Below, piece after piece: positions 8,118-17,791 of a DNA stretch of 64,000 bases. Both the position numbers and the translations under genes were made by a program. Each line of letters opens with the position of its first letter. Positions within the stretch are counted from its first letter, which is position 1. The stretch lies in contig NZ_RWIJ01000010.1 in assembly GCF_019805165.1 (NCBI RefSeq), forward strand, positions 95,067 to 159,066, written 5' to 3'. This DNA comes from Azospirillum sp. 412522 (GTDB lineage Bacteria; Pseudomonadota; Alphaproteobacteria; Azospirillales; Azospirillaceae). Below the pieces are notes generated by a model. The model was not told the origin of the DNA. It saw nothing but the letters and a program-made list of their open reading frames with translations, and made no database searches.

Positions 8118-8375
8118 TCAGGCGTCGCCCAGCCTGCCGACAGCCTCACGCAGGATGGCGATCTTCGCGGCGAAGCGGCCTTCGGGGTCGCTTTCGCCGA
8201 TCAGTTGGATCATCACGCCCACCGCATGGGCGACTCGCGGCGCCATCCCCGGCCGCTCCCGGATCCGGCCGGCGAGGTCGGCCAATGCCGGCCGGTAGGG
8301 GCGCCCCTCGAAGCCGTCGGTGGCGATCGACTCGAACCGGTTGGCAAGGTCGAGGATCTCGCGGTTGTCGCTCAT
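8118..8375 (-). CDS. Small protein of unknown function
   Basis: An 85-residue, mostly helical soluble protein (MSDNREILDLANRFESIA ... AILREAVGRLGD) that I do not recognise. It lies 16 bp downstream of the DsrE-like gene on the same strand and is probably cotranscribed with it and moeB. The 95 bp before the CMD gene hold no clear terminator, so the whole minus-strand run from 9686 to 6650 may be one transcript. Confidence 0.6.
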   Translation of the reverse strand: MSDNREILDLANRFESIATDGFEGRPYRPALADLAGRIRERPGMAPRVAHAVGVMIQLIGESDPEGRFAAKIAILREAVGRLGDA

Positions 8376-8391
8376 GCCCGTTCCAGCATCC

Positions 8392-8862
8392 TCAGACGAA
8401 CAGCATGGCGCCGCCGGCGGGCGCCTCGTTCAGGAAGGTGACGACGCCGCCGGTGGCGACCGGCACGTCCGCACGCAGCGCCACGCCCTGCGGCAGCCCC
8501 AGCGCCCGCAGCCCCATCTCGCAAGCCATCACGGTGACGCCCATGGCGATGCAGGCCTCCAGCAGTTCCTCGAAGGTGGCGAGACCGTGGCTGGCGAAAT
8601 AGCGGTCGCGCGCCACCGGCGTGCTGCCGTCGTCGGCCGGATCCAGGTCGTGCCAGCCCAGCACGCCGGGCTCGCTCTCATGCACCAGGGCGCGCAGCGC
8701 ACGGCCGGTGAAGAACAGCGTGACCTTGCGGTTGGTGGCCGCCGCGGCGCTGGCCATCACCAGCGCGTAATGGACACGGTCGAAGCCGCCGGCGAACAGT
8801 ACGATGGACAGCGCCGCCGTGCCGCCGGCACCGCTTCCTGACATAGGGTTGGACATGGGCAT
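8392..8862 (-). CDS. DsrE/DsrF-like family protein
   Basis: A 156-residue member of the DsrE-like alpha/beta family: LSIVLFAGGFDRVHYALVMASAAAATNRKVTLFFTGRALRAL at the N-terminus and FEELLEACIAMGVTVMACEMGLRALGL in the middle, where Cys of the MACEMG segment corresponds to the sulfur-carrying position of DsrE/TusD-type proteins. It could take part in persulfide relay (family knowledge), but many members have no known role. The ATG at 8862 has AAGGGG upstream. It sits 35 bp downstream of the MoeB/ThiF-like gene and 16 bp upstream of a small unknown gene, suggesting a sulfur-transfer operon. Confidence 0.78.
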   Translation of the reverse strand: MPMSNPMSGSGAGGTAALSIVLFAGGFDRVHYALVMASAAAATNRKVTLFFTGRALRALVHESEPGVLGWHDLDPADDGSTPVARDRYFASHGLATFEELLEACIAMGVTVMACEMGLRALGLPQGVALRADVPVATGGVVTFLNEAPAGGAMLFV

Positions 8863-8897
8863 GATGAGGCCCCTTCCCGTCTTTGCAGCGGCGCCCC

Positions 8898-9686
<789 letters not shown>

Positions 9687-9781
9687 GGCCGGCAGCATAG
9701 CGCAAGGATTGGCCGTTGCAGCAACATTCGATGCCGCGTTTTCCGCAAACCGGCAGCGCGCCGCCGGCGTCCCCGGAAAGG

Positions 9782-10579
9782 TCAGGCCTTGGTCGAGGTG
9801 GTCGTGGGCTTGCCCTCCGACGCCCATTGGCGCAACCGGGTCTGGCGCTCGCGCAGGGTCTTGGCGATGGCGCTTTCCTGGCTGGTGCCGCTCTCCGTCA
9901 AATCCGGATTGCGCGGCACCAGGCTGAGCTGGAAATCGGTCGGCGACTTCAGGTCGGATGGCGGCACCACCACCATGGTGTATTGGCCGGGGTCGAGCTT
10001 GTAGGTCGGCTTCTGCAGGAAGGTCTGCTGGTTGTCGGGCTTGCCTGAGTCGCTGGCGGCGACGACCTTGCCGTCCTTGTCCATCATCGCCCAGCGCGTG
10101 TTGGGCAGCGTCAGGTTGGCGTTGAAGGTGCCGCCCTGCACCACGTTGAAGGTGTGCTTCTGGACGCCGGTGTCGCCGTTGGCGGGGGGCTGTGCGGTCC
10201 CCTTCAACGTCGCGCCACCGCCGGTCACCAGGATGTTCTGCCGTTCGGTGATGTCCATCGAATAGTCGCGCACGCCCGCCGCGCGGTTCGCCTGGGAAAT
10301 GGTCGCCGTGTAGGTACCGGGACCCAGCCGCGCCGTCGCGTCCGCCGCCGACTCCTTCGACCGGATGGTCGTCACCACCTGGTTGCTGGTGTCGCGGATC
10401 TCGACGTTGGTGAAGTTGTTGTTGATCTTGAAATTGAACTCGCCGGCCTTGCTGACCGTGAAGGTCTGGGTGTCGGCGTTGGCTCCGTCTGAATTGACCT
10501 TGGTCGTCGATCCCTTGAACTGGGAAAAGGCGCTGCTCGACAGGTTCGGAACATAATTGGAAACGGAGACATCCGTCAT
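9782..10579 (-). CDS. Unknown protein with two tandem PPC-like beta domains
   Basis: A 265-residue protein of unknown function, very rich in Thr, Asn, Gly and beta-strand patterns. It consists of two similar halves: TFTVSKAGEFNFKI ... LGPGTYTATIS (about residues 40-110) and TFNVVQGGTFNANL ... LDPGQYTMVVV (about 145-220), each resembling a bacterial pre-peptidase/PPC-type beta sandwich. No signal peptide is visible, so it is cytosolic or exported by a leaderless route. The tail is a charged helix followed by Thr/Lys. The ATG at 10579 has GGGGAG eight bases upstream. It lies 95 bp upstream of moeB on the same strand. Confidence 0.65.
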   Translation of the reverse strand: MTDVSVSNYVPNLSSSAFSQFKGSTTKVNSDGANADTQTFTVSKAGEFNFKINNNFTNVEIRDTSNQVVTTIRSKESAADATARLGPGTYTATISQANRAAGVRDYSMDITERQNILVTGGGATLKGTAQPPANGDTGVQKHTFNVVQGGTFNANLTLPNTRWAMMDKDGKVVAASDSGKPDNQQTFLQKPTYKLDPGQYTMVVVPPSDLKSPTDFQLSLVPRNPDLTESGTSQESAIAKTLRERQTRLRQWASEGKPTTTSTKA

Positions 10580-10771
10580 GGCGGTCACTCCCCGGCGGCG
10601 GCGCGAGCGGAAACGACGTTGCGGTCGGCGAAGATTTTATCCCAAATTGCGAAATCCGTCAAATTCCAGGCAGGAATTTCGCCGCAAGGCTGCGGAATGG
10701 GGGCATGGAACGCCCCCACCCGCATCGATGCAGTCTTGACTCAAGAGCTTCGGCGACATGGGCCGCCAGTG

Positions 10772-11731
<960 letters not shown>

Positions 11732-11865
11732 GATTCCACCTCTGATATTTGTGTTATAAGCGATTTCAACACCCCGGGCGGAGCATTATCCAGCGCAAGG
11801 AGCCTGTCAAACGGGAAGTGGCGCCGCTGGGCCGACCGAACGGCCCCATGCACCGCGCCACGGCG

Positions 11866-12321
11866 TCAGATGGTGAAGTCGATCCGGTCTTCGGTCTCGC
11901 TCTCCACCCCGGCGCGGCGCGCGCGCATGCACAGATCCTCGATGGTGATGGTGTCGAGCTTGGCCATGCATTCCTCCTGCAGTTCGCCCCACAGCGGGCG
12001 GACCACCTGATGGCCCAGCACGGAACCCGCCGGCTCCTCGATGGGGTCGGTGGCCGTCTCCATCGCGCGGACGACCTTCACGATCTCGCCCAGCGTGATC
12101 CGCCGCCGCTCGCGCGCCAGCCGGTAGCCGCCGCGCGGCCCGCGCACCCCGGCCAGCACGCCTTCGCGCACCAGCTGCTGCAGCACCTGTTCCAGGTACC
12201 GCTTCGGGATGCCCTGGCGCCGGGTGATCTCCCCGGACTGCACCGGCTCGGTGCCCGCGTTGTAGGCGATGTCGAGGACCGCCTCGATGGCGAACATCAG
12301 CTTCTTGGAGATGCGGAGCAT
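11866..12321 (-). CDS. Rrf2-family transcriptional regulator (CymR-like context)
   Basis: A 151-residue winged-helix Rrf2 protein: MLRISKKLMFAIEAVLDIAY, helix-turn-helix around RRQGIPKRYLEQVLQQL, and the wing GVRGPRGGYRLAR. The C-terminal region has only two cysteines, 14 residues apart, and lacks the three-Cys cluster that binds iron-sulfur in IscR, so it is unlikely to be IscR. Its position directly upstream of cysK matches CymR-type regulators of cysteine metabolism, where CysK itself is a corepressor partner (known in Firmicutes; inference here). The ATG at 12321 is chosen by family alignment with GGGAG ten bases upstream. Confidence 0.85.
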   Translation of the reverse strand: MLRISKKLMFAIEAVLDIAYNAGTEPVQSGEITRRQGIPKRYLEQVLQQLVREGVLAGVRGPRGGYRLARERRRITLGEIVKVVRAMETATDPIEEPAGSVLGHQVVRPLWGELQEECMAKLDTITIEDLCMRARRAGVESETEDRIDFTI

Positions 12322-12411
12322 CAGGAACGACTCCCGGTATTCTGTCCATGGGTGGAGCGACGGTGGAAACACCACCCTCTCCCCCATTTCCGCCTGTTGG
12401 TTAAGAACCGT

Positions 12412-12439
12412 TTTACACTGTAGACGCGGTAATTCTCAA
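12412..12439 (-). promoter_or_regulatory. Candidate promoter of the Rrf2 gene
   Basis: On the minus strand TTGAGA (12439-12434) and TGTAAA (12417-12412) are 16 bp apart, about 90 bases before the Rrf2 start codon. The match is fair, and this AT-richer patch stands out from the GC-rich surroundings. Confidence 0.4.
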
Positions 12440-12479
12440 CAGGATTTGTCGCAGACAGACTCGGGAAAATGCGCGGCCC

Positions 12480-12803
12480 TCACCCCGCCGGGGTCCAGAC
12501 CACCTCCCCCAGATCCTCGCGGAAGGCGAAGCGCTTCAGGTGGTCGATCACCACCTCCTGCATGCGCTCCATCTGTCCGGCATCCTCGATTTCAATCGTC
12601 AGGGTCACCCCCTCGGCGTCGGCCGCCATGCGGCACCGGCGGTCGGGAGCGAAGGGAACGAGTCCCTGGGTCTCGTCATAGACGACCTCGAACTTGTGCG
12701 CCCAGTGCTTGCACAGCTGGGTCATGTACCGGCGCCCGTTCGGCGTGGTGACACGGGCAGTCGCACTATGGGCGGTCGCACTATGCTCAGTCGATGCGGC
12801 CAT
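12480..12803 (-). CDS. DUF2218 domain protein
   Basis: A 107-residue protein matching the DUF2218 pattern: VTTPNGRRYMTQLCKHWAHKF, a middle strand region (CRMAADAEGVTLTIEIED) and the end DHLKRFAFREDLGEVVW. DUF2218 proteins are small alpha/beta proteins of unknown role, often encoded beside or fused to siderophore-interacting ferric reductases. The N-terminus carries a short repeat (HSATAHSATA) arising from a duplicated DNA unit. It starts 15 bp after the PadR-type regulator, clearly in the same operon, which suggests a role in metal handling (inference). Confidence 0.85.
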   Translation of the reverse strand: MAASTEHSATAHSATARVTTPNGRRYMTQLCKHWAHKFEVVYDETQGLVPFAPDRRCRMAADAEGVTLTIEIEDAGQMERMQEVVIDHLKRFAFREDLGEVVWTPAG

Positions 12804-12818
12804 GGTCTTTGTCTCCCG

Positions 12819-13442
12819 TCAGATGCGCTCGACGCTGCGGGCGGCGCCGTCGATGATGTCGGCGATGGCCTGGGTCTGCTCGGCCGTCAGGTCGCCGCGC
12901 GACAGCCGCAGCCGCAGGGCCAGCTTGAAGTTCTCGATGGCGCGGTGGATCTGCGGCGACGATTCGCGCTGCTGGCGGGCGCGGGCATGGGCGATGCGCT
13001 CACGCACCGCGGCCACCACCGGTTCCGCCGCCTTCAGCGCCTCCGAACCCTCCGGCGTGATCTCGTAGAGCTTCTTGTTGCCTTCGGTGGCGCCGACGCG
13101 GATGTGGCCCTGCTCCTCCAGCAGGGTCAGCGTCGGGTAGACGACGCCGGGGCTGGGGCTGTAGGCGCCGCCGACCAGTTCCTCGATCGTCTTGATCAGG
13201 TCATAGCCGGAGCGCGGCTTCTCCGCGATCAGCCACAGCAGGACGAGGCGCAGGTCGCCATGGTCGAAGACGCGCCGCTCTCCCCGGCCGCCCCGTCCAT
13301 GGCCGCCCCAGCCCTCCCAGCCACCACGATGACCGGGGCGCTCACCATGCCGCCCGTGACGGCCGCGCCCTTCCGGAACCTCGTCGTCGAAGTCCGGACG
13401 CGAGAAGCGGCGGCCGTGCTTGTGAAACAGATGCCGAAGCAT
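12819..13442 (-). CDS. YqjI-like PadR-family regulator with His-rich N-terminus
   Basis: A 207-residue repressor with two parts. Residues 1-61 form a Gly/Arg/His-rich arm with eight histidines. Residues 62-207 are a PadR winged helix and dimerisation helices (FDHGDLRLVLLWLIAEKPRSGYDLIKTIEEL ... YSPSPGVVYPTLTLLEEQGHI). The architecture and sequence closely follow E. coli YqjI, a nickel/iron-responsive repressor, although the arm here has no cysteines. The ATG at 13442 has AGAGAGGG upstream. A perfect 10-bp inverted repeat 20 bp upstream of the start is the likely autoregulatory operator. It is cotranscribed with the DUF2218 gene. Confidence 0.88.
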   Translation of the reverse strand: MLRHLFHKHGRRFSRPDFDDEVPEGRGRHGRHGERPGHRGGWEGWGGHGRGGRGERRVFDHGDLRLVLLWLIAEKPRSGYDLIKTIEELVGGAYSPSPGVVYPTLTLLEEQGHIRVGATEGNKKLYEITPEGSEALKAAEPVVAAVRERIAHARARQQRESSPQIHRAIENFKLALRLRLSRGDLTAEQTQAIADIIDGAARSVERI

Positions 13443-13462
13443 GAAACCCTCTCTTGATGCAG

Positions 13463-13495
13463 TTTCGATATAACGAAAACTTAGATATATCGAAA
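13463..13495. promoter_or_regulatory. Palindromic operator upstream of the YqjI-like gene
   Basis: TTTCGATATA (13463-13472) and TATATCGAAA (13486-13495) form a perfect 10-bp inverted repeat with a 13-bp spacer, AT-rich in a GC-rich genome and 20 bp from the regulator's start codon. The position over the probable promoter fits autorepression by the PadR/YqjI protein. Confidence 0.7.
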
Positions 13496-13648
13496 CACGC
13501 TCTATGACAAGGGGGAACCGTTCGCCCCGGTCCGCATCGGACGCGGGCACCCGGGACAAATCGTGCCCGCCTGCAAATCACTGTCGCCTGCCCGGCCGAA
13601 GGGGCTATAACCGACGCCCTGGCTTTGCTTTCGCGCGTGTGTGCCCAG

Positions 13649-15592
13649 ATGCCCCTTCGGATCGAGACCTTCTCCAACGTCACCGGCGGCTCCAGCTTCT
13701 TCAAGGCGGTGGGCCATCCGCTGGCGGCGCCCAAGGCGGCGATCCTGATCGCGCGGCTGGCGTCCTTCGGCCCGGTGGCGGTCTACGACCCGCTGGGCCT
13801 GCTGTCGGGGCTGGCGGAGTTCTACGATCTGTCGTCGATCGACATCTGCGGCATCTATGTCCAGGACGTGGAGCAGGTGGGCCGGGACGTGTCCGGCCAT
13901 GCCGCCCGCCCGGTCACCGACCTGCCGGCCAGCGGCGCCCGCACAATCTTCGTCGTCGCCTTCGATTCGCAGCGCTTGGAAGGCCACATCGCCCACCTGA
14001 TCCCGAAGCAGGCCGGCGTCGTCTCGCTGGACGCCATGCGGGTGCCGGAGGACATGCTGAACGACCCCGGCCATTACCTGTCGAAGTTCAACTGGGCGAC
14101 CAACTTCGCCTGGTTCCGCGATGGCGACGGCCACCACACCCGCGTGGTGTCGGCCAACTACTGGCCGCGCTACGGCGCCAAGGGCACCCGGCTTTGGGCC
14201 TGCCTGTTCGATGGCGAGGGCCGCCCGCTCGCCGACTGGACGGAGCCGATGCCGCCGACCGACGGCACCGTGGTGATCGACAGCCGGCAGGTGCGCGAGC
14301 GCTTCAACCTCTCCCCCTTCTGCGGGTCGCTGTTCCTGCACGTCATCGGCGCCGCCGGCCACGACGTGGTGAAATACGCGCTCGACACCTATGGCGACGA
14401 CGACACGGTGCTGTCCTGCACCCACGACGCCAACGCCTGGCCGGCCGACCTCTATGCCGGCCTGCCCGCCCCGCGCGACGGCGAGCGGGTGAGCCTGTGG
14501 ATCCAGAACAGCCACCCGACGCCGATCCCGGCCGGCGCCGTCGGGTTGAACCTGATGGGCTCGACCGACATACGCGCGGTCGACCGGACGGTCCCGCCCT
14601 TCGCCACCGTCGAACTGGACCTTGCCAGCCTGTTCCCCGAGGCGCGCTGGCCGCAGCAGTTCGAGGTGCAGGCGGGCAAGCATTTCGTCCGCCCGCGCTA
14701 CGAGATCGCCGCCGCCGACGGCCGCCGCCGCCTGGCCCACGCCAATGTCGAGCGCACCGACCTGAAGCCGGATCCGAAGCTGCCGCAGCTGACCGGCGGC
14801 GCGGTGGACAAGGGCGTCGTCGGCAAGGGCCACATCCTGCCGGCGCCGCTGCTGCCGATGGGCCGCTGGCGCACCACCCTGCTGCCGACGCCGATGAGCA
14901 CGGCGCAGACCGAACTGCCGGTGAAGGCCGTGGTCTACGACCGCAACGGCGTCGCCGTGGCCGATCACCGCTTCGGCAACCTCAAGCGTTCCGACAGCGT
15001 CGCGCTGGACGTCACCGGGCTGGTCGCCGACAGGGCGGCAACCGATAGAATGGGCGGCGAGGATTGGGGCCATGTCGAGCTGGTCTATGATTTCGAAGCC
15101 GGAATGATTGCCGACGGCTGGCTGCATGCGCTGGTCCGTTACGAGGACGTAAAGACCGGCCATGTGGCGGAGACCAGCTTCGGCAGCCACATGTTCAACA
15201 TGGCGATGGTCTACCGCGACGAGCCGCAGAGCTACCATGGCCGCCCGCCCGGCCTGTCGACCCGCCTGTTCCTGCGGCTGGGCACCGCCCCGTGGGACAC
15301 GCTCTGCCACCTCGTCTACCCTGCGTCGACCCAGTGGCATGCCACATCCGACACCAGCCTCGTCCTGGTGCGGCGCGACGGCGTCGAAGTGGCGCGCAAG
15401 CGGTTGGCAATCCCGTGCGGTGGTTCGCATTTCTGGCGCTATCACGAGAAGTTTACGGAAGCGGAACGGATGGCGGCGGGCGACCACGCCTATGTGCTGA
15501 TCCGCGACACCACCTGCCGCCTGTTCGGCTACCATGGCTGCCTTGCGGCCGGTGACAGCGCCTTCAGCCTCGACCATATGTTCGGTTTCTAA
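13649..15592 (+). CDS. Large protein of unknown function
   Basis: A 647-residue protein that I cannot assign. It is soluble-looking, without signal peptide or membrane helix. The N-terminal 150 residues have an alternating alpha/beta pattern (AAILIARLASFGPVAVYDPLGLL, ARTIFVVAFDSQRLEGHI). The rest is rich in beta strands and aromatic residues with segments such as HFWRYHEKF and GYHGCLAAGDSAFSLDHMFGF at the C-terminus. Codon use is as in the neighbours, so it is a genuine gene. The ATG at 13649 (MPLRIETF) is preferred to an upstream TTG. It is transcribed away from the YqjI-like gene, from which it is separated by about 200 bp containing the operator, and it precedes trxB by 51 bp. Confidence 0.8.
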   Translation: MPLRIETFSNVTGGSSFFKAVGHPLAAPKAAILIARLASFGPVAVYDPLGLLSGLAEFYDLSSIDICGIYVQDVEQVGRDVSGHAARPVTDLPASGARTIFVVAFDSQRLEGHIAHLIPKQAGVVSLDAMRVPEDMLNDPGHYLSKFNWATNFAWFRDGDGHHTRVVSANYWPRYGAKGTRLWACLFDGEGRPLADWTEPMPPTDGTVVIDSRQVRERFNLSPFCGSLFLHVIGAAGHDVVKYALDTYGDDDTVLSCTHDANAWPADLYAGLPAPRDGERVSLWIQNSHPTPIPAGAVGLNLMGSTDIRAVDRTVPPFATVELDLASLFPEARWPQQFEVQAGKHFVRPRYEIAAADGRRRLAHANVERTDLKPDPKLPQLTGGAVDKGVVGKGHILPAPLLPMGRWRTTLLPTPMSTAQTELPVKAVVYDRNGVAVADHRFGNLKRSDSVALDVTGLVADRAATDRMGGEDWGHVELVYDFEAGMIADGWLHALVRYEDVKTGHVAETSFGSHMFNMAMVYRDEPQSYHGRPPGLSTRLFLRLGTAPWDTLCHLVYPASTQWHATSDTSLVLVRRDGVEVARKRLAIPCGGSHFWRYHEKFTEAERMAAGDHAYVLIRDTTCRLFGYHGCLAAGDSAFSLDHMFGF

Positions 15593-15643
15593 AGCCGCTT
15601 CAATCACGACCCCCCTTCGCCGGGAATTTGCGGGATCACGTCC

Positions 15644-16648
15644 ATGGCCACCACGCACCACACCAAGGTCCTCATCATCGGCGCCGGCCCGGCCGGCTAC
15701 ACCGCCGCCATCTATGCCGCGCGCGCCAATCTGGAGCCGCTGATGGTCCAGGGCATGCAGCCGGGCGGCCAGCTGATGATCACCACCGATGTGGAGAATT
15801 TCCCCGGCTTCGCCGATCCGATCCAGGGCCCCTGGCTGATGGAGCAGATGCAGAAGCAGGCGGAACATGTCGGCACGAAGATGGTGTTCGACCTGATCAC
15901 CGACGTCGACTTCACCAAGCGCCCCTTCGTCTGCAAGGGCGACAGCGGCGACACCTACACCGCCGACAGCGTCATCATCGCCACCGGCGCCCAGGCGCGC
16001 TGGCTCGGCATCTCGACCGAGGAGATCTACCGCGGCTTCGGCGTGTCGGCCTGCGCCACCTGCGACGGCTTCTTCTTCCGCGGCAAGGAGGTTGCGGTCG
16101 TCGGCGGCGGCAACTCCGCGGTGGAGGAGGCGCTGTACCTGACCAACCACGCCAGCAAGGTGACGGTCATCCACCGCCGCGACGGCTTCCGCGCCGAACG
16201 CATCATGCAGGACCGCCTGTTCCGCCACCCGAAGATCGAGGTGGTGTGGGACAGCACGGTCGAGGAGATCGTCGGCGAGGGCGACGGCACCATGGGCAAC
16301 CCGCGCGGCGTCACCGGCGTGCGCGTGAAGAACGTCAAGTCGGGCGAGGAACGCGTGATCCCGGTGGCCGGCGTCTTCGTCGCCATCGGCCATGTCCCGG
16401 CGACCGGCATCTTCCAGGGCAAGGTGGAGATGGACGAGGCTGGCTACATCGTCACCGTGCCCGATTCGACCGCCACCAACATCCCCGGCGTCTTCGCCGC
16501 CGGCGACGTGAAGGACAAGGTCTACCGCCAGGCGGTCACCGCCGCCGGCATGGGCTGCATGGCCGCGCTGGAAGCCGAGCGCTGGCTCGCCCACCACGAG
16601 CCGGCGGCCGGCGCCCACGGCGATCCCAGCCCGGCCGGGACCTGGTGA
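15644..16648 (+). CDS. trxB: Thioredoxin reductase
   Basis: NADPH-dependent flavoenzyme of 334 residues that reduces thioredoxin. FAD-binding motif GAGPAGYTAAIYAAR at residues 13-27, redox-active disulfide CATC (Cys137, Cys140), NADPH-binding GGGNSAVEEALYL with the HRRD specificity segment, and the second FAD motif GVFAAGDV near the C-terminus. The tail beyond the family core (HHEPAAGAHGDPSPAGTW) is an extra low-complexity piece. It starts 51 bp after the large unknown gene and may be cotranscribed with it. A GC-rich hairpin lies just after the stop. Confidence 0.97.
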   Translation: MATTHHTKVLIIGAGPAGYTAAIYAARANLEPLMVQGMQPGGQLMITTDVENFPGFADPIQGPWLMEQMQKQAEHVGTKMVFDLITDVDFTKRPFVCKGDSGDTYTADSVIIATGAQARWLGISTEEIYRGFGVSACATCDGFFFRGKEVAVVGGGNSAVEEALYLTNHASKVTVIHRRDGFRAERIMQDRLFRHPKIEVVWDSTVEEIVGEGDGTMGNPRGVTGVRVKNVKSGEERVIPVAGVFVAIGHVPATGIFQGKVEMDEAGYIVTVPDSTATNIPGVFAAGDVKDKVYRQAVTAAGMGCMAALEAERWLAHHEPAAGAHGDPSPAGTW

Positions 16649-16665
16649 GTTGAGAAAACGCCTCC

Positions 16666-16690
16666 TCCCCGTCCCGGATCGGGATGGGGA
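16666..16690 (+). other. Stable hairpin after trxB
   Basis: An 11-bp stem with one G-T wobble (16666-16676 with 16680-16690) and a three-base loop. It follows the trxB stop by 17 bp. No T-run follows, so it may be a Rho-dependent or mRNA-stabilising end, or a dispersed palindrome. Confidence 0.4.
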
Positions 16691-16780
16691 AGAGAGCGAA
16701 TACCCCCCTATGCCCTTGACGGGCTTTGCCCAAAGCTCCGACTGTGATTCCCTTGGCGCTCCACTCGCGAGGGAGTCCTC

Positions 16781-17791
16781 TTGCCTACGCTGAAACGCGG
16801 CCTGACCCTGCTGGTCACGGTGGCCGCTACCCTGCTGGGCCTGCTGCTGGTCACCTTCCTGATCGGCCGCGTGGTGCCGATCGACCCGGTGCTGTCGGCA
16901 CTCGGCGACCGCGCCAGCGCGGAAAGCTACGCGCAGATGCGCACGCAGCTCGGCCTCGACCTGCCGCTGTGGCAGCAGTTCCTCCGCTATGTCGGCGACG
17001 TTCTGGAGGGCGACCTCGGCACCTCGGTGCTGACCTCCCGTCCGGTGCTGGAGGATGTGCTGCGCGTCTTCCCGGCGACGATGGAACTGGCGACGGTCGC
17101 CGTCGTCATCGGCGCGGTGCTGGGCGTGCCGGCCGGGGTGTTCGCCGCCACCCACCGCGGGCGCTGGCCTGACCACGCCATCCGCCTGCTCGGCCTGATC
17201 GGCCATTCGGTGCCGATCTTCTGGCTCGGGCTGATGGCGCTGCTGCTGTTCTACGCCAAGCTCGACTGGGCGCCCGGACCGGGACGGGTCGATGTCTTTT
17301 ATGAAGGGATGGCCGATCCGGTGACCGGCATCGTCACGGTCGATGCCCTGCTGGCCGGCGAAACCGACATCTTCTGGAACGCGCTGCATCATCTGCTGCT
17401 GCCGTCCGCCATCCTCGGCCTCTACAGCGTCGCCTACATCGCGCGGATGACGCGCGGCTTCATGCTCGACCAGCTGCGCCAGGAATACATCACCACCGCC
17501 CGGGTGAAAGGCCTGTCCGAGACCCGGGTCGTCTGGCGCCATGCGCTGGGCAACATCGCGGTGCCGCTGATCACCGTCATCGCCCTGTCCTACGCAAGCC
17601 TGCTGGAGGGGTCGGTGCTGACCGAGACGGTGTTCGCCTGGCCCGGCCTCGGGCTCTACATCACCAATTCGCTGCTCAGCGCCGACATGAACGCGGTGCT
17701 GGGCGGGACGCTGGTGGTCGGCGCGGTCTTCATCGCGCTGAACCTGCTGTCCGACCTGCTTTACCGCCTTCTGGATCCCCGGGCCCGATGA
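16781..17791 (+). CDS. Peptide/nickel-type ABC transporter permease (DppB-like)
   Basis: First gene of a four-gene importer. A 336-residue inner-membrane permease with an N-terminal membrane helix (about residues 7-30), a periplasmic loop ending in GDLGTSVLTSRPV, and five further helices. The EAA-type coupling loop is ITTARVKGLSETRVVWRHALGN. It starts with TTG at 16781 behind a GAGGGAG ribosome-binding site. Its stop overlaps the start of the next permease by four bases. The ligand class (peptide, nickel, opine or sugar acid) cannot be told from the permease alone, and no binding-protein gene is present. Confidence 0.9.
   Translation: MPTLKRGLTLLVTVAATLLGLLLVTFLIGRVVPIDPVLSALGDRASAESYAQMRTQLGLDLPLWQQFLRYVGDVLEGDLGTSVLTSRPVLEDVLRVFPATMELATVAVVIGAVLGVPAGVFAATHRGRWPDHAIRLLGLIGHSVPIFWLGLMALLLFYAKLDWAPGPGRVDVFYEGMADPVTGIVTVDALLAGETDIFWNALHHLLLPSAILGLYSVAYIARMTRGFMLDQLRQEYITTARVKGLSETRVVWRHALGNIAVPLITVIALSYASLLEGSVLTETVFAWPGLGLYITNSLLSADMNAVLGGTLVVGAVFIALNLLSDLLYRLLDPRAR

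Noticed and set aside
10698..10718. Hairpin TGGGGGC/GCCCCCA as terminator of cysK
   Set aside because: It has no T-run on either strand and lies 54 bp from the cysK stop; kept only as a GC hairpin.
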